Assembly: GCF_001274775.1 (NCBI RefSeq)
Contig: NZ_LGUE01000008.1
Span: 237,534 to 301,533 of the forward strand
Reading direction: 5' to 3'
DNA from: Rossellomorea marisflavi
Lineage (GTDB): Bacteria; Bacillota; Bacilli; Bacillales; Bacillaceae_B
DNA: 64,000 bases
Shown here: in pieces, positions 31,844 to 41,245 of the stretch
Layout of the letters: each line of letters starts with the position of its first letter
Numbering within the stretch: position 1 is the stretch's first letter
Position numbers and translations under genes: made by a program
Notes under the pieces: generated by a model
Told to the model about the DNA's origin: nothing
Databases searched by the model: none
Seen by the model: only the letters and a program-made list of their open reading frames with translations

Positions 31844-32884
31844 TCAAGGACGGAGAATGCGGTGGCCGGCTGCTTTTTGCAGACGGTTCATGACCGCGAG
31901 ACCGACGCCCTCTTCAGGGAACACTTCGGAATATATGATATCAAGTTCATATTTGTTGAACGCTCTCAGCGTGTCATACAAATGATGAGCGACGCTGAGC
32001 AGGTCGTTCCTGGATCCCGCTGTCAAGATGACCTCGGCTTCATAAAGAGAAGCAGATTCCTCCGTGGTCAGGACTCCCACTCTCAATCCTTCCCGCCTCC
32101 TGGCATCAACAAGCTTCTGGATGTCTTCACGGGTTCCCTCTACAAGGTAGACAGGGGCGTCCGGTGCATAATGGGTATACTTCATTCCCGGGGACTTCGG
32201 CGCACCTTTCCCTTCCTTCAATGAAGGATCCACGTCTACCCGGCCCACGACTTCTTCAAGCTGGTCCCTCGTGACGCCTCCCGGACGGAGGACCACAGGG
32301 ATATCCGACGTGCAATCCACAACCGTCGATTCCACCCCGACGCCCGTTTCACCAGCATCGACGACACCGGCGATCTTCCCATCAAGATCCTCGATGACAT
32401 GATGGGCCGTTGTCGGACTCGGCCTGCCTGACCGGTTGGCACTCGGTGCAGCGATGGGAAGTCCGCTTTCCTCGATAAGGGAAAGGGCGACAGGATGGTC
32501 AGGCATCCTGATTCCCACTGAATCCAAACCGGCGGTCACACGTTTTGAGAAAACGCCTGGTTTATTTTTAAAGATCAAGGTGAGGGGACCCGGCCAGTAT
32601 GCATCCATGAGCAGATGCGCCTTATCCGGGATCTCCTCGACCAGTTCAGTCAGCTGTTGTTTGTTCGCAATGTGGACAATGAGTGGATTATCCGATGGTC
32701 TGCCCTTGGCAAGGAAGATTTTCTCCACAGCTTCATCAGAGGTAGCATTCGCTCCTAGGCCATAGACGGTCTCTGTCGGAAAAGCTACTGTTTCATTTTT
32801 ACGTAAATGGACAGCCGCATCCACAATCTGTGGATAACTTTTTTGGTTACCCACATCGTTTTCCACATTCCAAATTTTCATCAT
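31844..32884 (-). CDS. ywlC: L-threonylcarbamoyladenylate synthase (Sua5/YwlC)
   Basis: Makes threonylcarbamoyl-AMP from threonine, bicarbonate and ATP for the t6A modification of ANN-decoding tRNAs. 346 residues: the YrdC domain (FPTETVYGLGANA, SDNPLIVHI, APSANRSGRPSPTTA) and the C-terminal Sua5 domain ending near the GVGLAVMNRLQKAAGHRI motif. I prefer the ATG at 32884 because the first ATG (32893) abuts the AAGGTGG ribosome site. In B. subtilis it neighbours ywlD; here the 25-kb uronate block intervenes. A DnaA-box cluster lies upstream. Confidence 0.94.
   Translation of the reverse strand: MMKIWNVENDVGNQKSYPQIVDAAVHLRKNETVAFPTETVYGLGANATSDEAVEKIFLAKGRPSDNPLIVHIANKQQLTELVEEIPDKAHLLMDAYWPGPLTLIFKNKPGVFSKRVTAGLDSVGIRMPDHPVALSLIEESGLPIAAPSANRSGRPSPTTAHHVIEDLDGKIAGVVDAGETGVGVESTVVDCTSDIPVVLRPGGVTRDQLEEVVGRVDVDPSLKEGKGAPKSPGMKYTHYAPDAPVYLVEGTREDIQKLVDARRREGLRVGVLTTEESASLYEAEVILTAGSRNDLLSVAHHLYDTLRAFNKYELDIIYSEVFPEEGVGLAVMNRLQKAAGHRILRP
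32829..32837 (-). promoter_or_regulatory. DnaA box inside the 5' end of ywlC
   Basis: TGTGGATAA, a perfect reverse DnaA box. It is part of the cluster extending to 33237. Confidence 0.6.
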
Positions 32885-33012
32885 CGTGTTCATCCACCTT
32901 TTTCATTCGCTTGGCCACTTATTCACTGGATGGGGATAAACCCTTCATAAATAAGCTTTCTATGCGATTGCTCTTTTGAAAGTATAAAAGAAAAGAGTGA
33001 ATTTCTCAAGTG

Positions 33013-33076
33013 CTATCCACAATCCGTGTACAATTGACCTTTGACTGTGGATAACCCTGTGGATGAGTGTGTATAA
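33013..33076. promoter_or_regulatory. DnaA-box cluster upstream of ywlC
   Basis: CTATCCACA (33013-33021, one mismatch), TGTGGATAA (33046-33054, perfect), TGTGGATGA (33058-33066, one mismatch) and TGTGTATAA (33068-33076, one mismatch). Further perfect boxes lie at 32829-32837 and 33229-33237. DnaA binding upstream of ywlC is known in B. subtilis, where such clusters titrate DnaA. Otherwise the 32885-33200 gap shows no gene. Confidence 0.75.
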
Positions 33077-33200
33077 TTTCTGAAAACATCAATTGTTTCG
33101 TCATTATGCTTTTCTCTTTCGCTTGGAATTTCACTCCAAAAGGAATAAAGCGGTTCCCATTTTGACCCTTTCTAGCTCATTTTCATTATAACGAACAATG

Positions 33201-33635
33201 TCACATCTCCAGCTTCATAACCATGCAGTTATCCACAGTGGATAACTTCTGCGCGTGGACGAATCCAGCTAAATCATCTACGAAGGAACTTTCACTGAAT
33301 CCCAGTAGGTGAAAGAAACGAAGTGACGCCTGCCGGTTCGTGATGAGATAGAGCCGTTCAATTTCCTTTTCTTTGGCGAGTTTCAAGCTTTCCTGGAAAA
33401 GGGCAAATAGCTCTTCGGTACTGAATGACGGCGTGACGACGAGGGAACGCAGCAGCCCCACTTTACCGCGGGTCTCGATTCCCAATGTGCCGATGATGTC
33501 TCCTTCTTCATTCTCTACGACAAGGAAGCGGTCGATGCTTCCGTATACGCCTTCCGTACTTAAGTCCGCCTGCTTTAAAAAGGCAATGATCGGCAGTGCG
33601 TCGGCGATCACAGCCTGACGAATGGTCTTCGACAT
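33201..33635 (-). CDS. ywlB: GNAT-family acetyltransferase (YwlB-like)
   Basis: 144-residue acetyl-CoA-dependent N-acetyltransferase. Motif A lies in GLLRSLVVTPSF, but the R/Q-x-x-G-x-G/A loop is poorly kept; the C-terminal LGFSES turn is present. Substrate unknown. The start is ATG 33635, where GGGAGGACAATCACT precedes it; the longer frame runs into the spoIIR terminator. Its place between ywlC and spoIIR matches B. subtilis ywlB. A perfect DnaA box (33229-33237) lies within its 3' end. Confidence 0.8.
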   Translation of the reverse strand: MSKTIRQAVIADALPIIAFLKQADLSTEGVYGSIDRFLVVENEEGDIIGTLGIETRGKVGLLRSLVVTPSFSTEELFALFQESLKLAKEKEIERLYLITNRQASLRFFHLLGFSESSFVDDLAGFVHAQKLSTVDNCMVMKLEM

Positions 33636-33700
33636 AGTGATTGTCCTCCCTTTTCTATCATCCTTATTGTAAGTGTATGAGTAGCTAGAGAAAGTAGAAC

Positions 33701-33728
33701 ATAAAAAGAGAGCCATATCGGCTCTCTT
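33701..33728 (-). terminator. Terminator of spoIIR
   Basis: AAGAGAGCC pairs with GGCTCTCTT (9 bp, 5-base loop), followed on the minus strand by TTTTATG, just after the spoIIR stop. Confidence 0.88.
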
Positions 33729-33733
33729 CAGGC

Positions 33734-34615
33734 TTATTTGAATAGTCCTTTGACCATATCGACGATAAAGAAACGGACTTCGACTTCCTCTTCCTTCTCT
33801 TCGGCAAATACCGGCTGATTCTGAGCTTCCTCTTCATCAGATACGTTCACCTGTGCATCAACGCTCTCTGTCAGAGGCTTCTCCGCTTTGACGGCTGATT
33901 CTTCCACGATGGCATCTTCATCGCTATTCGGTGTTGCCTTCTCCTCTGGTTCACTTGCGGGAGAGGCTTCCTGCTCATCTGCTTGAGCGTCCGCTTCCGG
34001 CATTGTATCTTGCTTCACTTCCGTTTCTGCCATCACACGGTCATCCGCTGTTGTGACTTCCTTGCCGCTCGCTTCCACTTTCGTTTCAAATCCTTGGCTG
34101 CTGACGGCATTCCCAGTAGAGAAATCCAGGAAGCATAGGGGCGGATACAGGACGCACCACCAGTTCGCTCCTTCTCCTTTGCCGAGGGTGATCAGGACGG
34201 CTTCATATTCACCTGCAGGATAGAGGAACTGACCGTAAAGCTTGGTCGGAAAATCGACCTTACCGAATTCGATGTCTACACTCTGGCTTACTCCTTCTTC
34301 CTTCAACACGTCCTGGGCGATCTCCTTCAATTGCGGAAGTCCTTCCTTGATGACGTGCTTGGCTTCTTCCTTATCCTGTAGCTCCGATACCCAGCTGGTG
34401 ATTTCCTTGTTGACCTCATCGCGGACGAGACGTTTGACGTTTTGATCTTCATCCCGGTCGCTGTTGGCCAAAATCCTTAGCCTGATCGCATCCTCCGGGA
34501 TCATGACGGTTTCCTGCGCGCTTGTTACGGCTTCTTGCTTCGGAATATATAAACTCAAGATCGTGCCTACTGATAGAATGAGTAAGTAGCTTAATACCAA
34601 TTGTTTTGTTTTCAT
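33734..34615 (-). CDS. spoIIR: Stage II sporulation signal protein SpoIIR with an acidic insertion
   Basis: Forespore-secreted signal that activates SpoIIGA and hence processing of pro-SigE in the mother cell. N-terminal signal/anchor helix (about residues 6-25), then the conserved domain (IRLRILANSDRDEDQ, the WWCVLYPPLCFLD segment, near residue 145). The usual protein is about 220 residues; this one has 293 because some 90 residues rich in Glu, Ala and Ser lie between the core and the conserved C-terminal VEVRFFIVDMVKGLFK. The start is ATG 34615, with AAGGTGGAG upstream. Expected promoter control by SigF; I could not confirm one by eye. Confidence 0.92.
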   Translation of the reverse strand: MKTKQLVLSYLLILSVGTILSLYIPKQEAVTSAQETVMIPEDAIRLRILANSDRDEDQNVKRLVRDEVNKEITSWVSELQDKEEAKHVIKEGLPQLKEIAQDVLKEEGVSQSVDIEFGKVDFPTKLYGQFLYPAGEYEAVLITLGKGEGANWWCVLYPPLCFLDFSTGNAVSSQGFETKVEASGKEVTTADDRVMAETEVKQDTMPEADAQADEQEASPASEPEEKATPNSDEDAIVEESAVKAEKPLTESVDAQVNVSDEEEAQNQPVFAEEKEEEVEVRFFIVDMVKGLFK

Positions 34616-34743
34616 GTTTCTCTCCACCTTCCCTTAGTCACATTGTGGACAAGGTGGGGACATCTTAAACTAGTAAAATGATTTTTTCTTTTCTTTCCGC
34701 AATCAGGTCAGATACTACCAGTCTTTCAATCTATCAGCTGGTT

Positions 34744-34786
34744 AAAACAAAAGCGCCCCTGCCTTCTCAGAAGACAGGGACGCTTG
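34744..34786 (-). terminator. Terminator of prfA-prmC
   Basis: AAGCGCCCCTG (34751-34761) pairs with CAGGGACGCTT, with an inner CTTCT/AGAAG extension and T-rich sequence downstream on the minus strand. Confidence 0.85.
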
Positions 34787-35647
34787 TTATGCTTGCTCAC
34801 AGAAGACCATCCGGTCCTTTCCGTTGATATCCATGACGACTTCGACAGACGACCGGGGGAATGCTTTTGTGAGCATTTCAGCCACTGTCTCCCCTTGTCC
34901 TGTACCGACCTCGAAGCCGATGAGGAATCGTTCATTCATGATGCGGGGCAACCCTTCCATGAACCGTCGATACAGGTCATATCCGTCTTCTCCCCCAAAA
35001 AGGGCCAGAGACGGTTCATGATCCACTACCACCTCCGACAACGTTTCACGGTCGGAAAGGGGGATATACGGTGGGTTCGAAAGCAACACGTCGAGGGCGA
35101 CGCCTTCTTCCATCAACGGTTGAAGCAGGTCACCATGATAGAATGTCACATCCGCCTCCAAGCGCTCTGCATTTTTTTTCGCCACCTCAAGGGCATCCGC
35201 GGAAACATCCACTGCCCTTACGTTCACATCTCCATCGTACTCAAGAGCAAGGGAAATCGCGATGGCACCGCTCCCCGTCCCGATATCGGCAGCCTGGATG
35301 ATATGGGAGCGGTTGAACAGCCTCTTCATCCGCTCAAGGCTGTAATACACAAGCTCTTCGGTCTCAGGTCGCGGGATTAACACGTGACGGTTCACCGTGA
35401 AAGAACGTCCATAGAATTCCTCGCTCCCGATCAAGTGTTGGATCGGAATCCCGGATACGTGGGCATCCATGCCACTCTGGAATTCCTCCCATAATGAGTC
35501 TTCCAAAACCGTTTTCTGCTCGGCAAACAGCCTTGCCCGTGACATATCCAACAGATGACGGAGATAGAGCTCGCCCGCATTCTCATCCCGTCCATGCTCC
35601 TTTAAAAAAGAAGAAGCCCATCTCAGGGCTTCGAATACCGACGGCAT
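34787..35647 (-). CDS. prmC: Release-factor glutamine methyltransferase PrmC
   Basis: Methylates the Gln of the GGQ loop in release factors 1 and 2. 286 residues: an N-terminal helical domain (about 1-80), the SAM-binding motif ADIGTGSGAIAISLA, and the catalytic NPPY tetrapeptide (LLSNPPYIPLSD). Its start codon overlaps the prfA stop by one base (TGATG), so enzyme and substrate are translationally coupled. Confidence 0.96.
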   Translation of the reverse strand: MPSVFEALRWASSFLKEHGRDENAGELYLRHLLDMSRARLFAEQKTVLEDSLWEEFQSGMDAHVSGIPIQHLIGSEEFYGRSFTVNRHVLIPRPETEELVYYSLERMKRLFNRSHIIQAADIGTGSGAIAISLALEYDGDVNVRAVDVSADALEVAKKNAERLEADVTFYHGDLLQPLMEEGVALDVLLSNPPYIPLSDRETLSEVVVDHEPSLALFGGEDGYDLYRRFMEGLPRIMNERFLIGFEVGTGQGETVAEMLTKAFPRSSVEVVMDINGKDRMVFCEQA

Positions 35648-36720
35648 CAGACTTCTTCCATCCGTTCAAGAAGCTTGGATTGGTCTTCAATGATCAGGGC
35701 ATCGATGACATCATCCATCTTGCCTTCAAGGATCTGATCGAGCTTCTGGATCGTCAAGCCGATGCGGTGATCGGTTACGCGGTTTTGAGGGAAATTGTAC
35801 GTACGGATACGCTCCGAGCGGTCTCCCGTACCGACTGCGGACTTACGTGTGGCATCATATTCAGCCTGTGCTTCTCGCTGGAATTTATCATAAACACGTG
35901 CACGCAGGACCTTCATGGCCTTCTCTTTGTTCTTGATCTGGGACTTTTCATCCTGACAGGATACAACGACACCGGTTGGCAAGTGAGTCAGGCGCACGGC
36001 CGACATGGTCGTGTTGACACTCTGCCCTCCAGGTCCGCTGGATGCGAATGTATCGACTCGGATATCTTTATCATGGATATCGACTTCGACTTCTTCTGCT
36101 TCCGGCAGGCACGCGACGGTAGCCGTGGACGTATGGATCCTGCCTCCTGATTCCGTTTCAGGTACGCGCTGTACACGATGGGCTCCGTTCTCATACTTCA
36201 TTTTAGAATAAGCGCCATTTCCATTGATCATGAAGATGATTTCCTTGTATCCGCCCACACCGGTGGAGTTCGCTTCCATCACTTCAATCTTCCAGCCCTG
36301 ACTTTCAGCGAAACGGCTGTACATGCGATAAAGGTCACCTGCAAATAGTGCGGCTTCATCTCCACCTGCTGCACCCCTTACCTCCATGATAACGTTCTTG
36401 TCATCATTCGGGTCTTTCGGGATGAGGAGGATCTTAAGGCGCTCTTCAAGGGCGGTGATCTGCTCTTCGAGTTCCGATACTTCTTCCTTCACCATTTCGC
36501 GCATATCGGCGTCCAGTTTGTCCTCGAGCATGGCTTTGGCGTCCTTGTACTGCTGATTCAATTCTTTATATTCACGATAAGCTTCCACTGTTGCCTGGAT
36601 ATCAGATTGTTCTTTTGAATATTCTCTTAGCTTCTTAGGGTCATTCACAATTTCCGGATCACTCAGCAATTCGTTCAGCTTGTCATAGCGATCTTCCACT
36701 GCTTGTAAACGATCATACAC
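35647..36720 (-). CDS. prfA: Peptide chain release factor 1
   Basis: Recognises UAA and UAG stop codons and triggers peptide release. 357 residues with the GGQ motif ([12 protein letters not shown]) in the third domain and a conserved decoding domain ([19 protein letters not shown]). First gene of prfA-prmC. The gene order tdk-prfA-prmC matches B. subtilis, apart from the lipoprotein gene upstream. Confidence 0.97.
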   Translation of the reverse strand: MYDRLQAVEDRYDKLNELLSDPEIVNDPKKLREYSKEQSDIQATVEAYREYKELNQQYKDAKAMLEDKLDADMREMVKEEVSELEEQITALEERLKILLIPKDPNDDKNVIMEVRGAAGGDEAALFAGDLYRMYSRFAESQGWKIEVMEANSTGVGGYKEIIFMINGNGAYSKMKYENGAHRVQRVPETESGGRIHTSTATVACLPEAEEVEVDIHDKDIRVDTFASSGPGGQSVNTTMSAVRLTHLPTGVVVSCQDEKSQIKNKEKAMKVLRARVYDKFQREAQAEYDATRKSAVGTGDRSERIRTYNFPQNRVTDHRIGLTIQKLDQILEGKMDDVIDALIIEDQSKLLERMEEV

Positions 36721-36805
36721 AGCTATTCACCTCAATTTTAGTCCATAACAGTCTAATTATATTATACCGATTAGGTAAACACAAGATGGTTCACAATTGG
36801 AAGAA

Positions 36806-36832
36806 GACAAGCAGGAACTGCTCCTGCTTGTC
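36806..36832 (-). terminator. Hairpin after the small lipoprotein gene
   Basis: GACAAGCAGGA pairs perfectly with TCCTGCTTGTC around five bases. The tail is TTCTTCC, so a moderate terminator. Confidence 0.7.
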
Positions 36833-36840
36833 GAAATAGG

Positions 36841-37287
36841 CTATTGTTCCGTGATCTTGACGTTCATATGAAAACGGGGCAGCGCCCTCTCAAGCTCTTC
36901 TTTGAGCATGGCTTCGTTTTTATCCAATTCCGAATGGCCCATCCGCTTCCGGGTGTGGGCCGTGACCCACATCTGATCGCCGTTGATCCATACTTCATCC
37001 GGTTCGAAGGATGACTCATCCGCCACCACTTGACGCGCTTTATCGACATACTGACCCATGGATGATGACGTAGCACCCGGCTGACTGGACAGGTTGGGAA
37101 AGTTCGGATTCCCATTCGACATATCCTGGACGTTACGATCAGATTGTTTCAGCCCATTCTTGTGGTTGTTCACGAATCGGGTACCGTTTTGATCTTCGTT
37201 CGTTCCGAATCCGGATTCCTGATTCACTCCACAACCCGCTGTAAAGAGGACCACACCGCTACATAGACAAAAGATGATGTTCTTCAT
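36841..37287 (-). CDS. YhcN/YlaJ-type small lipoprotein
   Basis: 148 residues. Signal peptide with lipobox FTAGC (lipid-anchored Cys19), a polar Asn/Gly-rich linker (about 20-75), then a compact C-terminal domain with ARQVVADESSFEPDEVWING and a final ELERALPRFHMNVKIT. This layout resembles the YhcN/YlaJ sporulation lipoproteins, but similarity is judged by eye. It stands alone between tdk and prfA, with its own hairpin downstream. Not present at this spot in B. subtilis as far as I recall. Confidence 0.72.
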   Translation of the reverse strand: MKNIIFCLCSGVVLFTAGCGVNQESGFGTNEDQNGTRFVNNHKNGLKQSDRNVQDMSNGNPNFPNLSSQPGATSSSMGQYVDKARQVVADESSFEPDEVWINGDQMWVTAHTRKRMGHSELDKNEAMLKEELERALPRFHMNVKITEQ

Positions 37288-37368
37288 CTTCCAAACACCT
37301 CCTGATGGTTAGGTTTTCCCTATTCACTCGAGGTATACAGTCACAGGTTTCATGGAAAAATATGAGCA

Positions 37369-37398
37369 CAAAAAAACCGCCTCGGATAGAGGACGGTC
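37369..37398 (-). terminator. Terminator of tdk
   Basis: ACCG/CGGT and CCTC/GAGG stems with one bulge, then seven T on the minus strand, overlapping the end of tdk. Confidence 0.7.
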
Positions 37399-38005
37399 AG
37401 TTCTTGAGCATATCAGGAGTCACACTGACTCCTGTCGGGACTTCATGATGATGGCGGCATCTAGGCTCGTAAGCCTCCGATGCGCCGACAAGGATGATTG
37501 GATCATCATAGCATGCAGGTTCGCCGTTGATGAGACGCTGCGTCCTGCTTGCCGGTGATCCGCAGACGGCACAGACGGCTTGCAGCTTCGTCACTTGCTC
37601 GGCAATGGACAGGAGTTCCGGCATCGGTCCGAATGGCTCCCCCCGGAAATCTTGATCCAGCCCCGCCAGGATAACACGATACCCGCTGTTGGCAAGCTTC
37701 TGGGCTACTCCGACGATGGCATCGTCAAAGAACTGCACTTCGTCGATGGCGACGACGTCCACCTTCGGATTCAGATCTTCCAAGATGCTGCTTGCATTCT
37801 CCATGGCTTTGGCAATCACGGATGTTCCATTATGGGACACCACGGATTCCTCACTATAGCGGTTATCCAACTTTGGTTTGTATACCGCAATTTCCTGTTT
37901 AGCAAATTGAGTCCGTCTGACCCGGCGGATCAGCTCTTCCGATTTACCTGAAAACATACTGCCGCAAATGACTTCAACCCAACCGGTCTGTTTCATGACA
38001 TACAC
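37397..38005 (-). CDS. tdk: Thymidine kinase
   Basis: Phosphorylates thymidine and deoxyuridine with ATP (type II, tetrameric). 202 residues: P-loop [11 protein letters not shown], Walker-B-like AIDEVQFF, and the zinc-binding cysteines of [13 protein letters not shown]. The start is GTG 38005 with AAAGGAG eleven bases upstream, giving MYVMKQTGW, which fits the B. subtilis N-terminus; a later ATG is less well placed. Lies beside rpmE and rho as in B. subtilis. Confidence 0.95.
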   Translation of the reverse strand: MYVMKQTGWVEVICGSMFSGKSEELIRRVRRTQFAKQEIAVYKPKLDNRYSEESVVSHNGTSVIAKAMENASSILEDLNPKVDVVAIDEVQFFDDAIVGVAQKLANSGYRVILAGLDQDFRGEPFGPMPELLSIAEQVTKLQAVCAVCGSPASRTQRLINGEPACYDDPIILVGASEAYEPRCRHHHEVPTGVSVTPDMLKN

Positions 38006-38160
38006 GAAAGCGTCGCTCCTTTCCCTGTTTCATCCTTATGTTAAGCATGCCTATATGTAAACGAATCATTCAGGTGATTTTTCCAGAAAAAAAGAGGCAC
38101 GAAACGCTCCATGCCCGACTTTTGTCCTGTTCATCCGCCCGAAATCGTAAAATGGGCTAA

Positions 38161-38195
38161 TAAAAAACAGGCAAGCATGAACATCCTTGCCTGTT
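38161..38195 (-). terminator. Terminator of rpmE
   Basis: ACAGGCAAG (38167-38175) pairs perfectly with CTTGCCTGT (38186-38194), followed on the minus strand by TTTTTTA. Confidence 0.88.
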
Positions 38196-38228
38196 CTGGA
38201 ATAGAAGGGACGACGCCCTTCTATTTCA

Positions 38229-38438
38229 TTATTGGTTAGATTTAAGACCGTATTTTTTGTTGAAACGGTCAACACGTCCACCAGCATCCGCGAATTTCTG
38301 ACGGCCAGTGTAGAATGGATGGCATTCAGAACAAACCTCAACGCGCATTTCTTCTGCTACTGAACCAGTTTCAAATTCGTTACCGCATGCACATTTCACA
38401 GTGATTGTGTTGTACTTTGGATGAATTCCTTGTTTCAT
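38229..38438 (-). CDS. rpmE: 50S ribosomal protein L31, zinc-binding form
   Basis: 69-residue ribosomal protein. The cysteines of [13 protein letters not shown] and [12 protein letters not shown] form the zinc ribbon, so this is the zinc-containing form that Zur-controlled paralogues replace under zinc starvation. The start at ATG 38438 gives the family N-terminus MKQGIHPKY, ten bases after AAGGAG; the upstream ATG abuts the ribosome site. Confidence 0.96.
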   Translation of the reverse strand: MKQGIHPKYNTITVKCACGNEFETGSVAEEMRVEVCSECHPFYTGRQKFADAGGRVDRFNKKYGLKSNQ

Positions 38439-38606
38439 TACGTTCATCTCCTTCCGCCCTGAATCATCTGAGACAGAGTAATTTATTTACGAAGATAAAT
38501 ATGTGATATGAGCATAAGCCGTTAAACAGCCAGCCCCTTACCACATCCAGTTATTCAAAACACATTGATTATATTATAACAAGGTCGTCCCTATCTTGCA
38601 ACCCCG

Positions 38607-39869
38607 TTATCTTTTTTTCGCTTCATCAGCCAACACGTTGAAGAACTCTTCGTTCGTCTTCGTCTGTTTGATTTTACGCATGAGTTTCTCGGCAAAATCA
38701 GGCTGATCCGACATGGCTTTACGGATGGCCCACAGTTTATCGAGATGATCAGGCTGAATAAGGAGTTCTTCCTTACGCGTACCCGAACGGCGGATGTCGA
38801 TGGCAGGGAAGATGCGTCGTTCAGCGAGGGAACGATCAAGGTGAAGCTCCATGTTGCCCGTTCCTTTGAACTCTTCATAGATGACATCATCCATACGTGA
38901 CCCCGTATCAACAAGAGCCGTGGCAAGAACGGTGAGGCTTCCGCCTTCTTCGATATTACGCGCTGCACCGAAGAAGCGCTTCGGACGGTGGAATGCTGCC
39001 GGATCGATCCCGCCCGAAAGCGTACGTCCGCTTGGTGGAATGACCAAGTTATAGGCACGTGCCAGACGGGTGATGCTGTCCATGAGGATGATGACATCGC
39101 GCTTGTGCTCCACGAGACGCATTGCACGTTCAAGGACAAGCTCCGCCACCTTGATATGATTCTCAGGCACTTCATCGAAGGTCGAGCTGACCACTTCCGC
39201 TTCAACGGAACGCTCGATGTCTGTCACTTCCTCAGGACGTTCGTCGATGAGGAGGATGATCAGCTCCGCTTCCGGATGATTGGTGGTGATGGAATTGGCG
39301 ATCTCCTTGATGAGCATCGTCTTACCCGCTTTAGGCGGGGCAACGACCAATCCACGCTGACCGAAACCGACAGGCGCCATCAGATCCATGATCCGCGTCG
39401 AGATTTTGTTCGGTGTGGTTTCTAGCTTGATTTGGCGATCAGGATATAAAGGAGTAAGTCCCGGGAAATGAACGCGTTCCTTCGCTGCATTAGGTTCTTC
39501 CCCGTTGACCATCTCTACTTGAAGCAGTCCGAAATAACGCTCGTTTTCCTTTGGAGGACGCACTTTACCAGACACTTTATCCCCATTCCTCAGGTCGAAG
39601 CGTCTGATCTGTGAAGCAGAGATATAAATATCCTCCGAGCTCGGTGAATAATTGATCGGTCGAAGGAATCCGAAGCCTTCTGACTGGATGATCTCGAGTA
39701 CCCCTTCCATGAAGAAGAAGCCTTCCTGTTCCGCCCTCACCTTGAGGATGGCAAAAATAAGCTCTTTTTTCGTTAATTTACTATAATATGAAACTTTGTA
39801 TTGTTTGGCCAGCTCATAAAGCTCTTTCAGCTTCATATTTTCCAAGCTGGAAATCGTTAATTCTTCCAT
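38607..39869 (-). CDS. rho: Transcription termination factor Rho
   Basis: Hexameric RNA-dependent ATPase that ends transcription. 420 residues: the N-terminal Rho_N helices (about 1-45), the RNA-binding cold-shock-like domain ([20 protein letters not shown]), the Walker [11 protein letters not shown], Walker [17 protein letters not shown], and the Q/R loops near [20 protein letters not shown]. The length matches B. subtilis Rho. It stands between glpX and rpmE; 39870-40104 upstream contains no gene I can support. Confidence 0.97.
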   Translation of the reverse strand: MEELTISSLENMKLKELYELAKQYKVSYYSKLTKKELIFAILKVRAEQEGFFFMEGVLEIIQSEGFGFLRPINYSPSSEDIYISASQIRRFDLRNGDKVSGKVRPPKENERYFGLLQVEMVNGEEPNAAKERVHFPGLTPLYPDRQIKLETTPNKISTRIMDLMAPVGFGQRGLVVAPPKAGKTMLIKEIANSITTNHPEAELIILLIDERPEEVTDIERSVEAEVVSSTFDEVPENHIKVAELVLERAMRLVEHKRDVIILMDSITRLARAYNLVIPPSGRTLSGGIDPAAFHRPKRFFGAARNIEEGGSLTVLATALVDTGSRMDDVIYEEFKGTGNMELHLDRSLAERRIFPAIDIRRSGTRKEELLIQPDHLDKLWAIRKAMSDQPDFAEKLMRKIKQTKTNEEFFNVLADEAKKR

Positions 39870-40104
39870 AATGACACCACGCTTTATTAATTTGTCCTTC
39901 TAAAGGGCATAGGTTTTGAGGAAATGACTGAAGAAATGATGAATGAAGCAGTTAAAATGAGTTCTAGCTGAAGTGAAAACCTTACTCATTGTACCTATAC
40001 TCATCCATTTACGCAAGATGCCGTTTCGGCCGGCTGGACAATCCGTACAGGGGAATGAAGGAAGGAAAATGGTGAAGAAAGGGCATGCGGCAACAGAAGT
40101 AATG

Positions 40105-40128
40105 AAGGGCAGAACCACTTCTGCCCTT
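40105..40128 (-). terminator. Hairpin after glpX
   Basis: AAGGGCAGAA pairs perfectly with TTCTGCCCTT around four bases, with a poor T tract on the minus strand. Confidence 0.7.
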
Positions 40129-40145
40129 CATCCTGTATGAGACTC

Positions 40146-41108
40146 TTATTTCATGACGAGATTCGGTTTCTTTTGGAGGCTGTGCCTTCCATCGATGAAT
40201 CGTACGGTTCCTGATTTGGCACGCATGACGACCGAGTGGGTCAACCCGTAGGCACCTTTCAGCTGGACACCTTTCAGGAGCTCTCCATCGGTTACACCTG
40301 TAGCCGCGAAGATGGCGTCATCTCCGCATACAAGGTCCTCCATGCGAAGGATCTTGTCGACGTCGAGACCCATACCGATGCATCGCTGCAGTTCGGCATC
40401 ATTCTGAGGAAGCAGCTTCCCTTGGATCTCTCCTCCAAGGCACTTCAATGCAACAGCAGCGAGTACCCCTTCAGGAGCTCCACCCGATCCGAACAGGATG
40501 TCCACACCCGTATGGTCAAAGGCCGTGTTCATGGCACCTGCAACATCCCCATCATTGATGAGTTTGATCCGGCACCCGACGTCCCTGAGCTGCTGGATGA
40601 TATGCTGATGGCGTTCACGGTTCAGGACCGTTGCCACTACATCCTCGATGTCTTTGTTCTTTGCCTTGGCGACAGCTTTCAGGTTGTCGAGGATGGACGC
40701 ATTGATATCGATCTGCCCGACGGCTTCTGGCCCGACGGCGATTTTGTCCATGTACATATCAGGAGCATTGAGCAGATTGCCATCATCGGCAACAGCCAGG
40801 ACCGCAAGTGCGTTCCATCCACCGGAAGCGACGATATTCGTCCCTTCCAAGGGATCGACGGCCACATCCACGCGCGGACCATAGCCTGTCCCGAGCTTTT
40901 CTCCGATATACAGCATAGGCGCTTCGTCCATCTCGCCTTCACCGATGACGACCGTGCCCTTCATCGGTACCGTATCGAATACATCCCTCATGGCAGATGT
41001 TGCAGCGTCGTCTGCTTCATCCTTTAAACCGCGTCCCATCCAGCGAGCTGATGCAAGCGCGGCGCCTTCCGTCACCCGTACAAGTTCCATCGATAAACTT
41101 CTCTCCAT
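40146..41108 (-). CDS. glpX: Fructose-1,6-bisphosphatase class II GlpX
   Basis: Dephosphorylates fructose 1,6-bisphosphate in gluconeogenesis. 320 residues with the metal-binding acidic motifs [11 protein letters not shown] and [14 protein letters not shown], and the later [13 protein letters not shown]. The start at 41108 follows GGGAGG by nine bases. Gene order murZ-glpX-rho is that of B. subtilis. It shares a fate with fba and fsa nearby in central carbon metabolism. Confidence 0.95.
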   Translation of the reverse strand: MERSLSMELVRVTEGAALASARWMGRGLKDEADDAATSAMRDVFDTVPMKGTVVIGEGEMDEAPMLYIGEKLGTGYGPRVDVAVDPLEGTNIVASGGWNALAVLAVADDGNLLNAPDMYMDKIAVGPEAVGQIDINASILDNLKAVAKAKNKDIEDVVATVLNRERHQHIIQQLRDVGCRIKLINDGDVAGAMNTAFDHTGVDILFGSGGAPEGVLAAVALKCLGGEIQGKLLPQNDAELQRCIGMGLDVDKILRMEDLVCGDDAIFAATGVTDGELLKGVQLKGAYGLTHSVVMRAKSGTVRFIDGRHSLQKKPNLVMK

Positions 41109-41245
41109 GAATAAAAGCCTCCCATTCCCGTTTATGTGAGCCTTCCGCCTATGAAGCGAAACAGCTTAAATTGTATAACCTAATGACAGATTTATTGTAT
41201 CACATTCAAACGGGAGCGAGAGTCATTTTTCTGAAATAATTGTTT

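Noticed and set aside
37397..37996. Later ATG as the tdk start
   Set aside because: It lies 20 bases from AAAGGAG, whereas GTG 38005 gives the expected N-terminus and better spacing.
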